Of a stretch of DNA of 64,000 bases, positions 1 through 7,646 are shown one piece after another. Below the pieces are notes generated by a model. It was not told the origin of the DNA and did not search any database. It worked only from the letters and a program-made list of their open reading frames with translations. The stretch's first letter is position 1. Each line of letters opens with the position of its first letter. A program made the position numbers and the translations under genes. Source of the stretch: JAYRZB01 sp041916675 (lineage in GTDB: Bacteria > Pseudomonadota > Alphaproteobacteria > Rhizobiales > Devosiaceae); the NCBI GenBank assembly GCA_041916675.1, contig JAYRZB010000001.1:186001-250000 (forward strand), read 5' to 3'.

Positions 1-73
1 TTGCAACATGGGCGACGATGCGCCCACGCAGGCCCTCTGCGAAGGCTTTTCCGTCGATGATGGCAGCGGTCAT
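1..73 (-). CDS. folD: FolD, N-terminal fragment
   Basis: Start of the bifunctional methylenetetrahydrofolate dehydrogenase/cyclohydrolase, which interconverts one-carbon folates in the cytoplasm. Only about 24 codons lie in the window. They begin MTAAIIDGKAFAEGLR, which matches the usual FolD opening (M-T-A-x-I-I-D-G-K-x-x-A-x-x-L-R). The ATG overlaps the stop codon of pxpA in an ATGA arrangement, so folD appears to be the last gene of the pxpB-pxpC-pxpA chain and may be translationally coupled to it. The rest of the gene lies beyond base 1, so the active site cannot be checked. Confidence 0.8.
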   Translation of the reverse strand, partial: MTAAIIDGKAFAEGLRGRIVAHVA

Positions 74-837
74 GACTGACTCCTGGCGGTCGGGGCAATT
101 GCGGGGGCGATGGCTATACCGGCGGCCGTCAGCAGGTCGCGCATATGGCGCGCAATAGCAACCGCTCCGTCGGTATCGCCGTGCAGGCAAAGCGAGCGCG
201 CGGCAGACTTGATGACGGTGCCGTCGATAGCACTGATTTCGGCGTCGTTGGCAAGAATGACCGCCCGCCGGGCAATTCGCTCTGGATCATGGATCACGGC
301 CCCTGGCTCGCCGCGCGGCACCAAAAGGCCATTGGATTGGTAAGCCCGGTCGGCATAGGCTTCGCGAACGACTTTGAGTCCCAGGGCCTCGGCGGCTGTG
401 ACTTGCGCGCTATTGTCGATGGCGAGCACGACAAGACTTGCATCATGGTTCCGCGCGGCGGCGAAACAGACACTGGCGATACTCTCGTCTTCCGCTGCCA
501 TGTTGGCCAGAGCGCCATGCAGCTTGACGTAGCGCAGCGCGACGCCTTCGGCCGCCGCGATTTCGGCCAGTCGGTCGAACTGCACCCGCAACTGACGTAC
601 CAGATCGTCGACACCGATGGACAACCGCACGCGACCAAAGTTTTCGCGGTCGGCAAAGCCAGGATGGTAGCCCGCTACGACACCCTGAACCTTGGCGCCT
701 CGCAATGCGGCGCGCATGGTCTTATCTGTCCCTGCATGCCCTCCGCAGGCGATGGACGCGCTTGAGATGATTTCGAGCAAAGCTGCATCGTTGCCCATGC
801 CCTCGCCGATATCGGCATTCAGGTCCAGGCTCTTCAT
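70..837 (-). CDS. pxpA: 5-oxoprolinase subunit A (LamB/YcsF family)
   Basis: Subunit of the ATP-dependent 5-oxoprolinase PxpABC, which opens 5-oxoproline to glutamate in the cytoplasm. The 255-aa product has the normal family length and starts with the hallmark LNADIGEG (residues 6-13), followed by ACGGHAG (about 30-36) and a KLHGAL motif near residue 105. All are typical of LamB/YcsF proteins. The ATG overlaps the pxpC stop by ATGA and its own stop overlaps the folD start. All three subunits are adjacent here, which supports a working PxpABC enzyme rather than a stray homologue. Confidence 0.93.
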   Translation of the reverse strand: MKSLDLNADIGEGMGNDAALLEIISSASIACGGHAGTDKTMRAALRGAKVQGVVAGYHPGFADRENFGRVRLSIGVDDLVRQLRVQFDRLAEIAAAEGVALRYVKLHGALANMAAEDESIASVCFAAARNHDASLVVLAIDNSAQVTAAEALGLKVVREAYADRAYQSNGLLVPRGEPGAVIHDPERIARRAVILANDAEISAIDGTVIKSAARSLCLHGDTDGAVAIARHMRDLLTAAGIAIAPAIAPTARSQS

Positions 838-1751
838 GGCTTCGCCTTCAACGCCAATAGCAACGCATGCGCCTTTTGTGGCGTGACCGGTTCGAAAACG
901 ACCGGCTCACCCGGCCGCAGCTGGGAGAAGCGGTCGAAATCTGCGCTGACAACGGTTGCAATGCGGGGGTATCCACCGGTTGGCTGGTGGTCACGTGCCA
1001 GAACGATCGGCGTGCCATCGCCCAGAATCTGAATATCGCCGGGCACGACCGCATCCGAAACCAGCGACAGAATCTGGGCATTGGAGAAAACGCCTGATGC
1101 ATCGGTCAGGCGGACGCCCATGCGGTCCAAACGGCTCGAAATAACAAACGGTGTCGAGACGAACCGCTGCCGCGTTTCGAGGTCGAATGCCTCGGCATGC
1201 AGCCCCCAGACAATGCGTATCGGCCCCTCGCCTCGCGCCCGCGACGTTGGCTTTATCGGCTGACCGAGAGCATTGATCTGAGCCAGCGGGAGGGTATCGC
1301 CCGTTCGAAGCGCCCTGCCCTCCAGGCCACCTAGCCCGGAAACAACGCTTGTCGCCCTGCTGCCCAAAACGGGCGGCAATTCGATTTCCCGGTCGAAGCG
1401 CACATAGGCATAGTTGCCCCAATCACCGGGCGTGATGTCGACAACGTCACCTGCCCCGAGCCGGACGAGCGCTGGCCAAACCTGTTTGCGGCCGTTGACC
1501 GTTAGCTTGAAGTGCCCGCCGTCGAAGGCAGCCTGCACTTTCTTGTTTTCAAGGGTGAAAGAAATCCCGGTTCGGGTGATTTCGATGCCTGCGGTGCCTG
1601 CAGCGCCAAGCCAACGGCCCGCGCGATCAAACCCTTCGCGGTCCATCGGTCCAGCCGCGCTGACGCCATGTGAAAGCATGCCCTTGCGGCCCGAATCCTG
1701 AACCGTTGTGGCTGGACCAACGCGCAGAATACGCAGGATTGCAGCGCTCAT
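834..1751 (-). CDS. pxpC: 5-oxoprolinase subunit C (biotin-dependent carboxyltransferase-like fold)
   Basis: PxpC subunit of 5-oxoprolinase, of the family once annotated as urea amidolyase/allophanate hydrolase subunit 2. The 305-aa protein shows the expected VGPATTVQDSGRKG near residues 10-23, GVSAAGPMD just after, an SSRLDRMGVRL segment in the middle and QPTGGYPRIATV near residue 265. The reading frame stays open about 77 codons further upstream, but that extension lies inside pxpB in another frame and has no family similarity. The ATG at 1751 forms an ATGA overlap with the pxpB stop, which is why I chose it. Confidence 0.92.
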   Translation of the reverse strand: MSAAILRILRVGPATTVQDSGRKGMLSHGVSAAGPMDREGFDRAGRWLGAAGTAGIEITRTGISFTLENKKVQAAFDGGHFKLTVNGRKQVWPALVRLGAGDVVDITPGDWGNYAYVRFDREIELPPVLGSRATSVVSGLGGLEGRALRTGDTLPLAQINALGQPIKPTSRARGEGPIRIVWGLHAEAFDLETRQRFVSTPFVISSRLDRMGVRLTDASGVFSNAQILSLVSDAVVPGDIQILGDGTPIVLARDHQPTGGYPRIATVVSADFDRFSQLRPGEPVVFEPVTPQKAHALLLALKAKP

Positions 1752-2410
1752 ATTGCTGCCTCTATGAACTCGATGGTGTCGCCTTCCTTCAGCCGTGTTG
1801 GCGGTTCGGCGGCGACATCGAAATTGCGGAAGTCCGTGGTGCCGATCACGTGCCAACCGGTCGGGATGGCGGTTGCGGTGATCGCCGTCTGGCCCGCAGC
1901 GAAGAGCACGGTTCCCGCCTCGACCCTTGCGCGCACGCTGGGGCGCCGTGGCAATTTGAGAGCGTCGGGATGAAATCCGCAATAGACGAAGCCCGGAGCA
2001 AAGCCCGTGGTGAGGACACGAAGCGGTCGGGCGTTGTGCGCCGCGACAAACGCGTTGGGTGAAAGGTTCAAGCTCTCGGCGACTTCCGCAAGGTCAGGTC
2101 CGTCAAAATGGACGCCGATACGATGGCTGGCGCCCTCAAGCGCGCCTTCGGACGTCCCGAATCCCAACAACAAGCGAATCTCACCAGCAAGGCGTTCGGG
2201 GTCAGTCCGGTCCGCGTCGTAGCGCAGCAGGACAGAAATCAGGTTGGGATCGATTTCGTTGACGCCGACGGGGCAATCGGCCTTGACCCGTGCGCCAAAG
2301 TCGATGGCGGCGCGGTTGGCCTCGTCGGTCAGCGCGTCGCCAAACCGCACCAGCAGGGCCTGGTCGCCAATCGGCACAATCATTGGGCGCGGAATTGCGG
2401 AATCAACCAT
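1748..2410 (-). CDS. pxpB: 5-oxoprolinase subunit B (KipI/PxpB family)
   Basis: PxpB subunit of 5-oxoprolinase, about 220 aa with this start. Visible landmarks are VPIGDQALLVRFGD at the N-terminus, GFAPGFVYCGF in the middle, and a PRRPSVRARVEAGTV segment followed by AAGQTAI. All match the KipI/allophanate-hydrolase-subunit-1 family. The frame is open back to about 2524, but those codons read through the tRNA-Ser gene and cannot be coding. ATG candidates remain at 2425, 2410 and 2383, none with a strong Shine-Dalgarno sequence. Family proteins usually begin just before the VPIGDQAL segment, so 2410 or 2383 is most likely. First gene of the pxpB-pxpC-pxpA-folD chain. Confidence 0.88.
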   Translation of the reverse strand: MVDSAIPRPMIVPIGDQALLVRFGDALTDEANRAAIDFGARVKADCPVGVNEIDPNLISVLLRYDADRTDPERLAGEIRLLLGFGTSEGALEGASHRIGVHFDGPDLAEVAESLNLSPNAFVAAHNARPLRVLTTGFAPGFVYCGFHPDALKLPRRPSVRARVEAGTVLFAAGQTAITATAIPTGWHVIGTTDFRNFDVAAEPPTRLKEGDTIEFIEAAI

Positions 2411-2440
2411 CAAGCGCGGCCCCATCTCGAGAATAAGCAA

Positions 2441-2530
2441 TGGCGGGTAGGGAGGGATTCGAACCCCCGGAACGCTTGCACGTTCGCCGGTTTTCAAGAC
2501 CGGAGCAATCAACCGCTCTGCCACCTACCC
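2441..2530 (-). tRNA. tRNA-Ser(UGA)
   Basis: On the minus strand the 90-nt segment folds as a class II tRNA. The acceptor is GGGTAGG pairing with CCTACCC, there is a D-arm, an anticodon loop CTTGAAA with anticodon TGA, a long variable arm, the T-loop GGTTCGAATCC and an encoded CCA. Length and variable arm fit tRNA-Ser reading UCN codons. It lies directly upstream of pxpB. Confidence 0.95.
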
Positions 2531-2583
2531 GTGGCCCTGCCTTTAGCTTTTCAGCCCTGCCCTGTCCAGCCTGTACGGCTCAG

Positions 2584-3555
2584 TTATGGGATCAGGAGCG
2601 TTGATCCGCTGGTGCCGCGGCTGGTCAGGGTTTCGTGTGCCAGCGCAACATCCTTGAGTGCAAAGCGCTGACCAATCATGGGCCTTATCCAACCGGCACT
2701 CAGGGCCTCAAACAGCGCCTTTGCTCCGGCCAGCAACGCCTCGCGCGTAGAATAGTAGCTCGCGGTCGTCGGGCGCGTGACATAGAGCGAACCCTTGCGC
2801 GAGAGCACACCGAGGTCTGGGATGCTGACTGTTCCAGTGGCATTGCCAAAGCTGACCATCAGGCCGCGCGGGCGCAGGCAATCCAGTGAACCCTCGAAGG
2901 TATCCTTGCCGACGCCATCGTAAACAACGTCGACGCCCTTGCCGCCCGTTATATCGCGCACCCGCGCCACGAAATCTTCGGCGCGATAGTTGATGACGTG
3001 ATCGCAGCCATTTGTCGTGGCGAGTGCCAGCTTATCCGGGGAACCGGCCGTGCCTATCACGGTCGCGCCCAAAGCCTTGCCCCACTGCGTGAGCAACTGT
3101 CCGGTGCCGCCTGCGGCCGCCTGCACCAAGATGGTGTCTCCGGGCTTAATTTCGGCCGTCCAGTGCAGCAGGTAGTGTGCGGTCAACCCCTTGAGCATGA
3201 TTGCGGCCGCCGTTTCATAGGAAACGTTATCTGGCAATCGGACGGCCTTCGCTGCGGGCAACAGGCGCTCTTCGGCATAGCCTCCGACGGCGCCTTGATA
3301 GGCGACACGGTCACCGAAAGCAAAGCCGGTGACGTCGGCCCCTATCGCAATCACCTCGCCCGCCCCTTCAGAGCCCGGCACCAGAGGCAATGGCAAAGGA
3401 TACAGGCCGGTCCGGTGGTACACATCAATGAAGTTGAGGCCAATAGCGTGCTGACGGATCAGCAATTCACCGGGACCGGGCGCGGGTAGCGCCCGGTCTT
3501 CATAGCTCAAAACGTCTCGTCCGCCATAGGCGCGGATGACAACCGCCTTGCTCAC
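2584..3555 (-). CDS. Zinc-independent quinone oxidoreductase (NAD(P)H:quinone reductase family)
   Basis: Medium-chain dehydrogenase/reductase of 323 aa related to E. coli QorA. Such enzymes reduce quinones or enones with NADPH in the cytoplasm. The N-terminal GroES-like domain includes NFIDVYHRTGLYP (41-53) and VPGSEGAGEV (59-68). The Rossmann domain starts with AAAGGTGQL (147-155). The catalytic zinc ligands of alcohol dehydrogenases are not present, as expected for Qor. Translation seems to start at a GTG that overlaps the TerC stop (GTGA), so it is coupled to terC, an unexplained pairing. The natural substrate cannot be inferred. Confidence 0.88.
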   Translation of the reverse strand: MSKAVVIRAYGGRDVLSYEDRALPAPGPGELLIRQHAIGLNFIDVYHRTGLYPLPLPLVPGSEGAGEVIAIGADVTGFAFGDRVAYQGAVGGYAEERLLPAAKAVRLPDNVSYETAAAIMLKGLTAHYLLHWTAEIKPGDTILVQAAAGGTGQLLTQWGKALGATVIGTAGSPDKLALATTNGCDHVINYRAEDFVARVRDITGGKGVDVVYDGVGKDTFEGSLDCLRPRGLMVSFGNATGTVSIPDLGVLSRKGSLYVTRPTTASYYSTREALLAGAKALFEALSAGWIRPMIGQRFALKDVALAHETLTSRGTSGSTLLIP

Positions 3556-4427
3556 TTCTTCACGCGCGGCGCGGACTTGGGGCGCGATTGTGCCTTGGAC
3601 GCAGGCGTGCTCTTGGGCTTTGGCGCCGCCGCCTTTGCGGCCGCCGCCGGCGCGGCAACCGCCGCGCGGCCGGAGAGACTGGCCGCTGCTTCACCGCGAA
3701 CCTTGCTCATGGCGTTCTCTTTGCGCTGCCGGGCCAGGATGTTGATAGCCTCGACCAGAACGGAAAAGCCCATTGCCGCATAAATGTAGCCCTTGGGAAT
3801 GTGGAAACCGAGGCCATCGGCAACCAGCGAAACGCCAATCAGCAGCAGGAAGGCGAGAGCCAGCATCTTGGTGGTGGGATGGCGGGCGATGAAGCCTGCG
3901 ATGGGGCCCGAGGCGACATACATGAAACCCACTGCCACGATGACGGCGGCAATCATGACTTCGACATGCTCGGCCATGCCGATGGCGGTCACGATCGAGT
4001 CAACAGAGAACACCAGATCGATCGCAATGATCTGCGCGATGATGGCGGAGAATGAAGCCTTTGCTGCCTCCTTGATGCCTACCTCATGCGGTTCTTCGAC
4101 CGCGGCATGCATTTCGTGGGTCGCCTTGTAGACAAGGAAGACGCCACCGGCGATCAGGATCAGATCGCGCCACGATGGGTGGAAGCCGTAAAGATCGAAT
4201 ACCGGCTCCTTTAGCCCGATGATCCAGCCGAGCACCAGCAGCAGCGCGATGCGGAAAATCAGTGCCAGCGCCAGCCCCAGCTTACGGGCCCGGTCCGCCT
4301 CCGCCTTGGGCAGCCGCGAGACCAACACTGAAATGAAGACGATGTTGTCGATGCCGAGCACGATTTCCATGACGGTCAACGTTCCGAAGGCCAGCCAGAC
4401 GGTGGGATCGGACAACAACTCAAGCAT
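3552..4427 (-). CDS. TerC family integral membrane protein with basic Ala/Pro/Lys tail
   Basis: Polytopic membrane protein of 291 aa in the TerC family. Characterised members export metal ions such as Mn or help load exported metalloproteins. The conserved acidic membrane signature GIDNIVFISVL sits near residues 25-35 and a second ELxxD-like segment, DLVFSVDSIVTAIG, lies near residue 140. About nine hydrophobic segments end near residue 225. The last 55 or so residues are an unusual low-complexity tail rich in Ala, Pro and Lys, ending RPKSAPRVKK. The start is supported by a GGAG box about 7 nt upstream. The stop overlaps the GTG of the downstream oxidoreductase gene. Confidence 0.88.
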   Translation of the reverse strand: MLELLSDPTVWLAFGTLTVMEIVLGIDNIVFISVLVSRLPKAEADRARKLGLALALIFRIALLLVLGWIIGLKEPVFDLYGFHPSWRDLILIAGGVFLVYKATHEMHAAVEEPHEVGIKEAAKASFSAIIAQIIAIDLVFSVDSIVTAIGMAEHVEVMIAAVIVAVGFMYVASGPIAGFIARHPTTKMLALAFLLLIGVSLVADGLGFHIPKGYIYAAMGFSVLVEAINILARQRKENAMSKVRGEAAASLSGRAAVAAPAAAAKAAAPKPKSTPASKAQSRPKSAPRVKK

Positions 4428-4644
4428 TATGGCATCTCCATATTCGGAACGGGGCGCGGCGGCCGGGATGAACCGCTATATCTAGTGAGATGAGCGGGAA
4501 AGAGAAGACACTAACAAGTGTTTTTCCCGTGGATGAGTTTTCTAAAACTGTGCCGCTTGGCCGCATGAACGGGTTGTTCGATCGCTGGCACCGTGTTTCC
4601 GGCAATGTTACCCTGCTTTTCGTCCAGAACAGGAACTGCTCAGC

Positions 4645-5103
4645 ATGGAATCTTTTGCGCCTATTCCCGCCTTGATCGGCGGTGCCCTTATCGGGCTGGC
4701 GACGGCCGTCCTTTGGCTCGGCAATGGTCGCATCGCCGGGATATCGGGCATCTTCGGGCAGCTTTTGCCTCCTGCCCGCACTGTGGTGTGGCGCGTGCTT
4801 TTCCTGCTGGCATTGATCATCTCGGCATGGGGCGCATCCTATCTTGCGTCTGGGCTCGGCATTGGCGGGCCCGGCGGTGCGGCCGCCCATTTGGCCGCCC
4901 CGCCCGCGTCATTCGGCATTCCCGCGCCAGTCTGGATTGCAGTCTCGGGCCTTCTGATAGGGTTTGGAACCAAGGTCGGCAACGGGTGCACTTCGGGCCA
5001 CGGCGTTTGTGGGCTGGCCAGGTTATCGAAACGATCGTTCGTCGCGGTCGGCGTCTTTTTCGGGGTTGCCATCCTGACCGTGACGTTAACTGGAATTGTT
5101 TGA
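4645..5103 (+). CDS. YeeE/YedE family protein, first half
   Basis: Small membrane protein of 152 aa from the YeeE/YedE family, whose characterised members move thiosulfate or other sulfur compounds across the inner membrane. About four hydrophobic segments are visible. The diagnostic GNGCTSGHGVCGLARLS motif, with its conserved Cys residues, is near residues 112-128. In this split form two half-size proteins make one transporter. The partner gene starts one base after this stop (TGAGATG). An AGGA box lies about 10 nt before the ATG. No persulfide-sensing repressor or sulfur dioxygenase gene, often found with such pairs, is visible next to it. Confidence 0.87.
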   Translation: MESFAPIPALIGGALIGLATAVLWLGNGRIAGISGIFGQLLPPARTVVWRVLFLLALIISAWGASYLASGLGIGGPGGAAAHLAAPPASFGIPAPVWIAVSGLLIGFGTKVGNGCTSGHGVCGLARLSKRSFVAVGVFFGVAILTVTLTGIV

Positions 5104-5104
5104 G

Positions 5105-5584
5105 ATGAAGAACAATCTCTCCATGCCCTATCTGCTCACCGCTATTGTAAGCGGCTCGCTCTTCGGTGCCGGGCTTTATGTGTCGCAGATGATAGACCCG
5201 CTTAAGGTTTTGAGGTTCCTCGATTTCACTGCGATCCCGACCGGCGGCTGGGACCCGAGCCTGGCTTTCGTGATCGGGCACGCGATCCTGGTAATGTTTG
5301 CTGCAGTGCAGATTGGCAAACGCCGCAACAAACCAGCTTTCGACAGCCAGTTCCACGAGCCTGAGTACAAGAAGATCGATCTGCCACTGGTTGGCGGGGC
5401 GGCGCTTTTCGGCCTTGGCTGGGGCATGTCGGGCATCTGTCCGGGCCCGGCCATCGCCCTGGTTGGCTTTCTGCCCGACAATCTCTGGCTTTTCCTCATT
5501 GCGTTGTTCGCCGGGTCCTATGCAGGATCTTTGGTTATACCGAGCGGTCATGACCGGCGCTTGGCTCAGGCAGCAGCAAAATGA
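5105..5584 (+). CDS. YeeE/YedE family protein, second half (DUF6691 type)
   Basis: Partner of the preceding gene: a 159-aa membrane protein with about four hydrophobic segments. It carries the second-half signature GWGMSGICPGPA near residues 107-118 and DPLKVLRFLDF near residue 30. The frame can be extended to a TTG at 5096, but ATG 5105 lies directly after the first gene and gives the usual N-terminus. The stop overlaps the start of the FAD monooxygenase gene (ATGA). The pair probably forms a sulfur-compound channel; the substrate is inferred from the family only. Confidence 0.85.
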   Translation: MKNNLSMPYLLTAIVSGSLFGAGLYVSQMIDPLKVLRFLDFTAIPTGGWDPSLAFVIGHAILVMFAAVQIGKRRNKPAFDSQFHEPEYKKIDLPLVGGAALFGLGWGMSGICPGPAIALVGFLPDNLWLFLIALFAGSYAGSLVIPSGHDRRLAQAAAK

Positions 5585-6747
5585 GGGAAATCTTGCACTG
5601 CGATATTGCCGTGGTCGGTGGAGGGCTTGCGGGCCTTGCTGCAACGCTCAGTGCCGTTCGAACGGGCCGTTCAGTCGTTCATGTCGCTCCCAAGACGCCG
5701 CCGGACCTGCGTACCTCCGCCCTGATGATGCCGACGGTTGCCTATATGCAGCAGGCGCAACTGATTGGTGAGGCCGGTGAGGTGGGCGTTCCGCTGACGC
5801 AGATCCGCATCATCGATGCCACACGCCGGCTGATCCGCGCGCCTGAAACCCTGTTTGACAGCGCTGAGGCCGGGCTGCCTGAATTTGGCTGGAACTTTGC
5901 CAACGCCAAACTCAATGCTGCATTTGCCGCGACATTGGCGGGGCACGAAAACCTGACCACCATAGAAACGACGCTGGCCTCGCTCGATCTTGAAGGTAAT
6001 GCCGCCACTCTCACCCTCGGAAATGGACGGAGAGTGGTGGCAAATCTGCTCGTCGGCGCGGATGGGAAGAAGTCGCTGGTCCGGGACGAAACCGGCGTTC
6101 GGACACGCGAAACTGCGCTTGAAGAAGCGGCCCTCGTCTGCGACCTGACGCTCGATCGCGCTCTTGGCGGAACATCAGTCGAGTTCCACTATGACCGTGG
6201 GCCCTTCACGCTGGTGCCCGCCGGAGGCAATAAGGCCAATCTTGTCTGGATCGATGATCGCAGCGTGCTGGTGGCCGCCCGCGATTCCGGCACCGACGGG
6301 TTACGTGCCGCAATTCAGGCCAAGTCGCAGAACCTGTTCGGGTCCATAGGCATCACAACCCCAGCATTTGTGTTTCCGCTATCAACCCTTTCTGTAGATC
6401 GGGCTGGGATCGGCAATGTCGTGCTTGTTGGGGAGGCCGCTCATGCCTTCCCACCAATCGGCGCGCAGGGGCTCAACCTCGGGCTGCGGGACGTCGCCGA
6501 CCTCGAACTGGCGCTTGAGGCCACCAGGCATGGCACGGGCAACTGGGCGGGCGATGTTGCCGCCGACTATGCGCGCCGACGCGCGTCCGACCTGGCGCGG
6601 ACGGGTGGCATGGTCGACGCGTTGTTTCGTTCTTTGCTCTCAGACTTTGTGCCCATGCAGAGCCTGCGTGCAGGCGGCCTTTGGGCCCTCAAGCTTCTCC
6701 CGCCGCTGCGCAAGCAGGCATTTCAGCTCGGGATGGGCGCGCGCTGA
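5581..6747 (+). CDS. UbiH/UbiF-like FAD-dependent monooxygenase
   Basis: Flavoprotein hydroxylase of 388 aa in the group that includes UbiH, UbiF and UbiI of ubiquinone biosynthesis. The dinucleotide-binding motif VVGGGLAGLA spans residues 11-20. The FAD-ribityl motif GEAAHAFPPIGAQGLNLG is at about 284-301 and is followed by LRDVADLELAL, the UbiH-type pattern. An ATGA overlap couples it to the YeeE/YedE gene, an uncommon neighbour for a quinone hydroxylase, and no other ubi gene is nearby. It may be a ring hydroxylase for ubiquinone or for another substrate; the sequence alone does not tell which position is hydroxylated. A strong terminator follows. Confidence 0.82.
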   Translation: MREILHCDIAVVGGGLAGLAATLSAVRTGRSVVHVAPKTPPDLRTSALMMPTVAYMQQAQLIGEAGEVGVPLTQIRIIDATRRLIRAPETLFDSAEAGLPEFGWNFANAKLNAAFAATLAGHENLTTIETTLASLDLEGNAATLTLGNGRRVVANLLVGADGKKSLVRDETGVRTRETALEEAALVCDLTLDRALGGTSVEFHYDRGPFTLVPAGGNKANLVWIDDRSVLVAARDSGTDGLRAAIQAKSQNLFGSIGITTPAFVFPLSTLSVDRAGIGNVVLVGEAAHAFPPIGAQGLNLGLRDVADLELALEATRHGTGNWAGDVAADYARRRASDLARTGGMVDALFRSLLSDFVPMQSLRAGGLWALKLLPPLRKQAFQLGMGAR

Positions 6748-6762
6748 CTCAACGCCGCAATC

Positions 6763-6794
6763 AAAAAGGGCGCTCCGGAAGGAGCGCCCTTTTT
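6763..6794. terminator. Bidirectional intrinsic terminator
   Basis: Perfect 14-bp stem (AAAAAGGGCGCTCC with its complement) around a GGAA loop, with A and T runs at the two ends. It lies between the convergent FAD monooxygenase gene and ialB and should stop transcription from both sides. Confidence 0.93.
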
Positions 6795-6810
6795 CTGGCT
6801 TACGCCGTAA

Positions 6811-7551
6811 TCATTGCGGCGCAGGTGCGGGTGCCTGGCCATCGGCCGGCGGGGTTTCACCGGAATTGAGCTGCTGACGCAGTTCTTCGGCGCGATCCTG
6901 CAGAACCTGTTCCAGCGCGTTGCCGCCGGTCTGTTCCTTGCGGAATTCGTCAAAGGTCAGCGCGGCCTCGCCGTCATAAACCTTGGTGAACCCGGCCAGG
7001 TTGATCTCGATGACGAGATCCTTGTTCTGGCGGTTCTTGGCGGTCAGGGTGAGCTTTCCACCCTTCTTGAGGCTGGCGACGTAGGCCTCGTTGATCACCA
7101 GCTGCGTTGCGCAGGACTGGGGATCGCACAGCATGAATGGCACGCGGATCGGCTTGCCTCCGTCGATCTGCCAGGTCAGGCCGAACGGCAGCAGAACGCC
7201 AAGCGGAACGGCAGCAACAGCGAGAAGGCGGCTTTCCTGGCCCGGGTCGTCGCGCAGCAGGAAAGAACCGAGGAACTGGCCATTAGCCACGATAACCTGG
7301 CGCATGATGCAGGCCTTCTTGCCATCGGCAAGCGGGTCGCACACCTTGAGCCAGTTCTGTTCTGCCGGGCGGTTGGGATCGATTGTCTGATCGATCGGAA
7401 CGGGGGCAGTGCCTTCTGCAGGCGGGGCGGCCTGTTCGGTCGGCGCAGCAGCACCATCAGCCGGCGGCGTAGTCTCCTGGGCATAGGCGCCGAATGTCGG
7501 CAGCATCAGCGCGCTAATCGCGAGACCGGCGAGAGCTTTCCTGAGAATCAT
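6811..7551 (-). CDS. Invasion-associated locus B (IalB) family exported protein
   Basis: Exported protein of 246 aa. A Sec signal peptide covers about residues 1-24 (charged start, hydrophobic core, cleavage after AYA). A Pro/Ala/Glu-rich linker follows to about residue 55, then the IalB domain with WLKVCDPLADGKKACIMRQ, FLLRDDPGQESRLLAV and PFMLCDPQSCATQLVI. The paired cysteines in the last segments are typical. A second Ala/Pro-rich tail ends the protein. The family is common in Hyphomicrobiales and is periplasmic or surface located; its role outside Bartonella is unclear. A good AAAGGA box lies 6 nt before the ATG. Confidence 0.88.
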   Translation of the reverse strand: MILRKALAGLAISALMLPTFGAYAQETTPPADGAAAPTEQAAPPAEGTAPVPIDQTIDPNRPAEQNWLKVCDPLADGKKACIMRQVIVANGQFLGSFLLRDDPGQESRLLAVAAVPLGVLLPFGLTWQIDGGKPIRVPFMLCDPQSCATQLVINEAYVASLKKGGKLTLTAKNRQNKDLVIEINLAGFTKVYDGEAALTFDEFRKEQTGGNALEQVLQDRAEELRQQLNSGETPPADGQAPAPAPQ

Positions 7552-7646
7552 CGATTGTCCTTTGGCTTCTGTAGGCCACTTAAATCCAGTCGCCCTTCAA
7601 GGGGTTAATTCGGGCAATAACATGACCGACACGCCTTTGAAAACGA

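Noticed and set aside
2411..2524. N-terminal extension of pxpB
   Set aside because: The extra codons are a readthrough of tRNA-Ser on the same strand.
4428..4644. Manganese (yybP-ykoY) riboswitch upstream of terC
   Set aside because: Only 217 bp shared with a divergent gene and none of the conserved internal-loop sequences were visible.
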